Assembly (NCBI GenBank): GCA_040285825.1 | Contig: JAUPSS010000013.1 | Location: 1-64,000 of the forward strand | Source of the DNA: Eukaryota sp. TZLM1-RC | Lineage: Eukaryota; Metamonada: BaSk clade | Direction of reading: 5' to 3' | DNA: 64,000 nt | Shown: one piece after another, positions 61,650 through 64,000 of the stretch | How the letters are laid out: each line of letters opens with the position of its first letter | Position numbering within the stretch: position 1 is the first letter of the stretch | Notes under the pieces: generated by a model | Databases searched by the model: none | The model's input: the letters and a program-made list of their open reading frames with translations, nothing else | Told to the model about the DNA's origin: nothing | Translations under genes and position numbers: made by a program

Positions 61650-64000
61650 CTAAACTTTACACGGAACACCATTAACTAAGAGCTCAGGATCCCATACCTT
61701 TTGCAAATCAACTGGATGTTTGATTAATTCAAAGTAACTCGACAAGAATGGAGCCCTAGTTTGATGATCATGAGCAGTTTGTCTCCCTTTGTCACTTAAA
61801 TGTTTGAATAATTGCAGAATAGCACAGATTCTAAATGTAAGTAGTAGTAATCTATAGAAAGGAAACAAAAACACTACGATCCAAGGAGATCTCAGGTCTC
61901 TTCTGTATCGAAGCTTGACGAAATTGAAAACAAAAAACATAATCCATTGAATAATGATTACTCTTAGCAAGATATAAAGTAAATTCAACCCATCACCCAA
62001 CCGAAGGTAATAGACGACTATATAGATTCTTAAATAATCTTGGAAAATAGTCCAAATTTCATTAGCATAGAATGGCTTCAAAATTAACGTCTTCTTATCC
62101 CAATATCGGAGCAAATGTTTGACAAATTTGAAGAAGAAACGGTGAGCACAAACATCCTGTAATTAAAAATACAAAATAAAAATAACAAACCCATGATTTT
62201 ACTCTCTGAGCAAATAGACTCTTTTCTCCAGTTACGTGTTGGCCGAAAAGATCTTCTCTTAGATGAATTAGGTCTTGTGGAACTTGGGTTAGTACTGGAT
62301 TATCAATGAGAGTGATCAGCCGCTTGGTTGTACCATTGATTGGATGTTCTCTTAGAATAAACCCCATTAGGGCATCTTCTATGATAAGTGATTATTAAAT
62401 CAAACCTCCGTCAAATTGTGTATTATGGTAGTTTAAGATATGCTTCAGTACAGACTTCTTATAAATCGCACAAGCCCCATGATTGTAATTAGCAGTTCCC
62501 CAGCTTGATTGAAAGTGTTTGGTGTATCCAGCAAGAATGTATTCAAAATCTTGCATCCATGTCAGCAACTTACGTCTTGACCAAGAATAGTTGGGACCTA
62601 AAGTCAGTCTCCATTGCTAAAACAAACGCTTTCCTTCTGGTATTGACCCACTGGCAATCGCCTTTACATAATCCTGCTGTTCGGCATCAACAAATGGTGT
62701 TGTCTGATCTGCTCTAATGCCAATTACGCCACCAGCAATATCATCATCACTAAGCAAATGAGTTTGCCAATTCATTTTATGGGGAATAATGCAATCATCA
62801 TCCATAATGACGACATACTCGATGTGTTCCATCTCCTCCAGAATGTAATCACAAACCCACCTTATTGCTGCAGTTTTGTTTCCAACAGGTGTGTAATAAT
62901 ATTTCACAGTGGAGCCCCACTCATAAACCTTTTCCACGATCTTTACAGTTTCGTCATTCGGATTAGGGCGGAGTGATCCTGTGTTATGACAAACAAATAC
63001 ATTGCCATCAGCAACGGACAAACAGGCCATTTTTAAAGATCTTTCAAAAGTTTTCTGAGTTTCTTCCCTTTGAGTCTTAAAATCTTCGTAATTTGGCATT
63101 TTGTGCCATCTTCCTAGTGAATGAGCACTTTTGCTTCTGTTAAAACTATTTTCAATGTCTCGCGGGTCTCTGCCAGATGACATATATGAAGCAATCAGAA
63201 CAGCAACATTGTGGGGGTTCTCTACCACTGTACCCTTACTTGGCTCTCTATGTGGGGTATACGGGTGAGATAGCATTGCAAACACTAAAATTGCGTATTC
63301 TAATGAAAGTATGGCTATTGAAAGCCACCATGAATCAAATTGATGTAGTAAACGTCTTTCATATATAAAATCATTGAAAAAAACTGAAAAAATTAGCAAA
63401 ATTGAAACACCAAATACCAAAAGAACAATTTTTTCAGAAGTAGTTCTATGAGTGGTCTTGATTTTTCGTTCTTTTACATAATGCATCACCATCTTCACCC
63501 ACCTTGAATCATTTAATACAGTTGAGAGCTTTGGAGGTAAATGCTTAGATGATTGACCAGGACCTGGCAGTTGAAATTCTTCTTGTTTAGTACCAGTAAA
63601 GCAATTTGAAGGGGGAGAGGAAAATGAGGCGTAAATAGAAATACCCAATATAACGATAAAGCCAATAGCAATAACACCGTCAAAAAAACTAAACACTGAA
63701 GGAGTCAAGTCAAACGCAATGTAGCTAAGAGACAACTGGTCCAGACTGTACACAACATCCTGGATTAATGGAAGTTGTACTGATATAGTAAAGCCTGTGA
63801 ATGTTCTGTTGAGAATTTGTAAAGAAAAACCCAATTGAGAGCTGGTTGAGAATCCATTGACAAACAAAAAAATATTGGGTATTTTTAAAAATTCTTGTTC
63901 AAATGATACGAAAAAATAGAATAGATTGTCTGAATTAAGTGGGTCGTCAAAACTCCAAGTAACACCACCAGTGCCCAAAATAAAAGTGTCGGTTAATACC
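61650..64000 (-). CDS. Membrane family-2 glycosyltransferase (3' part of gene; 5' end outside window)
   Basis: Exons on the minus strand: 64000-62668, 62616-62406, 62378-62191 and 62156-61650 (stop TAG). The introns, of 51, 27 and 34 nt, all have GT...AG ends, and removing them gives one continuous frame. Residue numbers count from 63978; the frame is open to the window edge. A region at 1-92 resembles an H-type lectin domain. Membrane spans lie near 97-118, 183-203 and 216-237. The GT2 catalytic domain starts about 257, has 'GNKTAA' (367-371) and the DDD at 393-395. The later exons supply 'GEDALMGFILREHP' (the ED motif) and 'QRVKSW' (QxxRW-like), then several more hydrophobic spans. Such enzymes use UDP-sugars at the plasma membrane to build and extrude polysaccharides (chitin, cellulose or hyaluronan types). 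The product here is not predictable. It is the only host protein gene seen. Confidence 0.82.

Noticed and set aside
62505-63368. Plus-strand frames opposite the glycosyltransferase gene
   Set aside because: They are antisense to exons with clear GT2 motifs.

Overview
This window comes from a nuclear genome of a eukaryote and covers part of a ribosomal DNA locus and its flanking satellite. The evidence is a complete 18S-5.8S-28S rRNA unit, spliceosomal introns in the one host gene, a Ty3/gypsy LTR retrotransposon, and non-LTR retrotransposons with restriction-like endonucleases. The organism cannot be named with confidence. The 3' end of the 18S (a 'ggatggatca' type end) and an H-type-lectin-like domain on the glycosyltransferase are loosely reminiscent of amoebozoans, but this is only a hint. 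A search of the 18S (33651-35432) would settle it.

Layout. 1-19205: a tandem satellite with monomers of about 440-465 bp. 19206-26606: a complete LTR retrotransposon on the minus strand, with two identical 151-bp LTRs and a CTAG target duplication, sitting inside a satellite monomer. 26607-29998: more satellite, running directly into the 3' end of 28S. 30030-35432: one uninterrupted rDNA unit on the minus strand (18S 33651-35432, 5.8S about 33393-33552, 28S about 30030-33228). 35433-37867: upstream spacer, including about 2.3 copies of a separate 449-bp repeat. 37868-40665: satellite again.

40666-47310: four 5'-truncated non-LTR retrotransposon copies (family alpha), each in its own satellite monomer and each with its 3' end at the same satellite nucleotide. 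48144-52880: three copies of a second family (beta), stacked head-to-tail at one site in 28S. 52881-54881: a 2,001-bp 28S pseudogene fragment. 54882-56562: two copies of a third family (gamma) at another 28S site. 56563-57610: 28S scraps and rearranged beta pieces. All three families carry CCHC plus restriction-like endonuclease C-termini. Where the polymerase motif is present it reads YLDD (YLDN in one copy). Every copy is broken by 5' truncation, nonsense or frameshift. The beta and gamma copies lie antisense to the 28S gene.

57611-61649 shows no gene I can support. 61650-64000 is the 3' part of a membrane family-2 glycosyltransferase gene on the minus strand with three very short introns (51, 27 and 34 nt).

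The most interesting idea is that one lineage of retrotransposons has split into families with different fixed targets within the same locus: two sites in 28S and one in the satellite around the rDNA. The LTR element, which also landed in the satellite, ends in a chromodomain-like region.
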